NCBI GenBank assembly: GCA_041441465.1
Contig: JASDSY010000030.1
Location: 62,001-126,000, forward strand
From: JASDSY01 sp041441465
GTDB lineage: Bacteria > Muiribacteriota > UBA9980
DNA length: 64,000 bases
Direction: 5' to 3'
Shown here: positions 63,232 through 64,000 of the stretch, in pieces
How positions within the stretch are numbered: position 1 is the first letter of the stretch
Layout: each line of letters starts with the position of its first letter
Program-made: the position numbers and the translations under genes
Notes under the pieces: generated by a model
Databases searched by the model: none
What the model was told of the DNA's origin: nothing
The model's input: only the letters and a program-made list of their open reading frames with translations

Positions 63232-63281
63232 TTAAAAATAAGTTGGCGATAAAAAGTGTTTAAACCTTTTACCGCCAACTT
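63232..63281 (-). terminator. Terminator of the POT transporter gene
   Basis: A 42-base near-perfect hairpin (63240-63281): on the minus strand AAGTTGGCGGTAAAAGGT pairs with its partner over 18 base pairs including two G-T pairs, then ATTTTTAAC follows. It lies 11 bases past the transporter stop. Confidence 0.8.
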
Positions 63282-63292
63282 CAAGAGAGTTA

Positions 63293-64000
63293 CTAAGCTC
63301 GGCCGTGCATCCATTTTTTCAAGATCGGAGTGATCAGCAATAAAATGATGCCGGAGCCGACTGAAATTGCTATTAAGAAACCGTAAAGCGGGATGTTGAA
63401 ATGAAGCATTATTTCTTCAAGCCTGCCTGCGAGGTAATTAGAAAGCGCCGATGAAATGAGCCATACGCCCATCATTAGCGATGTAAGTCTTGCCGGCGAA
63501 AGCTTTGTTACCATCGAAAGGCCTATAGGCGAAAGGCATAATTCGCCTAATGTATGCACAAGATAAACAGCCGCAAGCCAGAACGGCCCGACCATGCCCA
63601 TAACGTTAAATTTGTGTTCGAAACTGAATAAATTTAACCCGTTTGAATATAGCACCGGAAGCATTTCATCATGATTGCGGCTTACCGCAAGGTTCTGGCC
63701 GATATACATTATTATGAATCCTATTCCGAGCATTATCATGCCTATTGCCATTTTTGTAGGAGTCGACATTTTATATTTCGATTCATCGACCTTTATCCAC
63801 ATCATTGAAAATATCGGAGCAAGAAGCATAATCGCCATAGGATTTATCGACTGGAAATATGAGGCCGGTATCTCCCAGCCCATAAAGTGCCTGTCAGTCT
63901 GCTGGTCGGCGAATAAAGTCATCGTTCCGCCCGCCTGTTCGAATCCTATCCAGAAACATATTACGAAAATTGAAAGTATGCATATTACTGCGATCCTTTG
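63293..64000 (-). CDS. POT-family peptide transporter, C-terminal part (runs off the window)
   Basis: At least 235 codons are open to the right edge, so the N-terminal half is outside. The fragment has the proton-dependent oligopeptide transporter signature FWIGFEQAGGTMTLFADQQT, then WEIPASYFQSINPMAIMLLAPIF, and about six membrane helices. LGELCLSPIGLSMVTKLSPA is another POT-typical stretch. It should import di- and tripeptides with protons. The ATG at 63922 is internal, not the start. Confidence 0.93.
   Translation of the reverse strand, partial: QRIAVICILSIFVICFWIGFEQAGGTMTLFADQQTDRHFMGWEIPASYFQSINPMAIMLLAPIFSMMWIKVDESKYKMSTPTKMAIGMIMLGIGFIIMYIGQNLAVSRNHDEMLPVLYSNGLNLFSFEHKFNVMGMVGPFWLAAVYLVHTLGELCLSPIGLSMVTKLSPARLTSLMMGVWLISSALSNYLAGRLEEIMLHFNIPLYGFLIAISVGSGIILLLITPILKKWMHGRA

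Overview
The window looks like chromosomal DNA of an uncultured, low-GC, two-membrane (diderm) bacterium. Outer-membrane features are a Pel-type secretion porin, a Wza-like SLBB export protein and two L,D-transpeptidases. Genes are dense, mostly preceded by GGAG-type ribosome-binding sites, and often overlap by a few bases. The gene mix (MoxR/BatA-type locus, a yjdF riboswitch, pyruvoyl arginine decarboxylase, lutABC, many secreted TPR proteins) recalls candidate phyla such as Riflebacteria. That placement is a guess from gene content; no phylogenetic marker is present.

Positions 1 to about 3680 are the right end of an integrated mobile element: a DUF927-type ATPase, a small hypothetical ORF, an excisionase-like HTH protein and a tyrosine integrase. 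It ends against the 3' end of a tRNA-Arg(CCT) gene. Next come a 46-codon unknown ORF, a secreted penicillin-acylase-family hydrolase, a chemoreceptor whose start appears frameshifted in a T6 tract, a secreted TPR/NlpC-P60 hydrolase, and a yjdF riboswitch with its yjdF-family gene.

Positions 13569-27513 form one co-directional run of eight genes: MoxR ATPase, DUF58, BatA-like, vWA, DUF4159, a DUF4175-like membrane/coiled-coil protein, TPR, and a secreted protein of the family often labelled asparagine synthetase B. It resembles Bat-type loci: a chaperone ATPase plus metal-site vWA proteins acting at the membrane, probably on an envelope or periplasmic complex.

Positions 27911-39511 form a Pel-type polysaccharide operon in the order pelD-pelE-pelF-pelG-pelB-like-pelA-like. 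PelD keeps an RxxD c-di-GMP site but has lost the GGDEF motif. PelF is the glycosyltransferase and PelG the polytopic transporter. The PelB-like protein has TPRs and a C-terminal barrel-like region, and the PelA-like protein has a deacetylase domain. No pelC is seen.

The rest (39570-64000) holds tRNA-Asn, envelope genes (TPR, SH3-YkuD, SLBB export, a second YkuD protein), a hybrid histidine kinase, pyruvoyl arginine decarboxylase, a 5'-nucleotidase, an orphan TAXI binding protein, alpha-glucan enzymes (GH13 and a debranching enzyme), lutABC with queE, an M48 protease, and a POT transporter that runs off the right edge. Several strong terminators and three near-consensus sigma70-type promoters separate the units.
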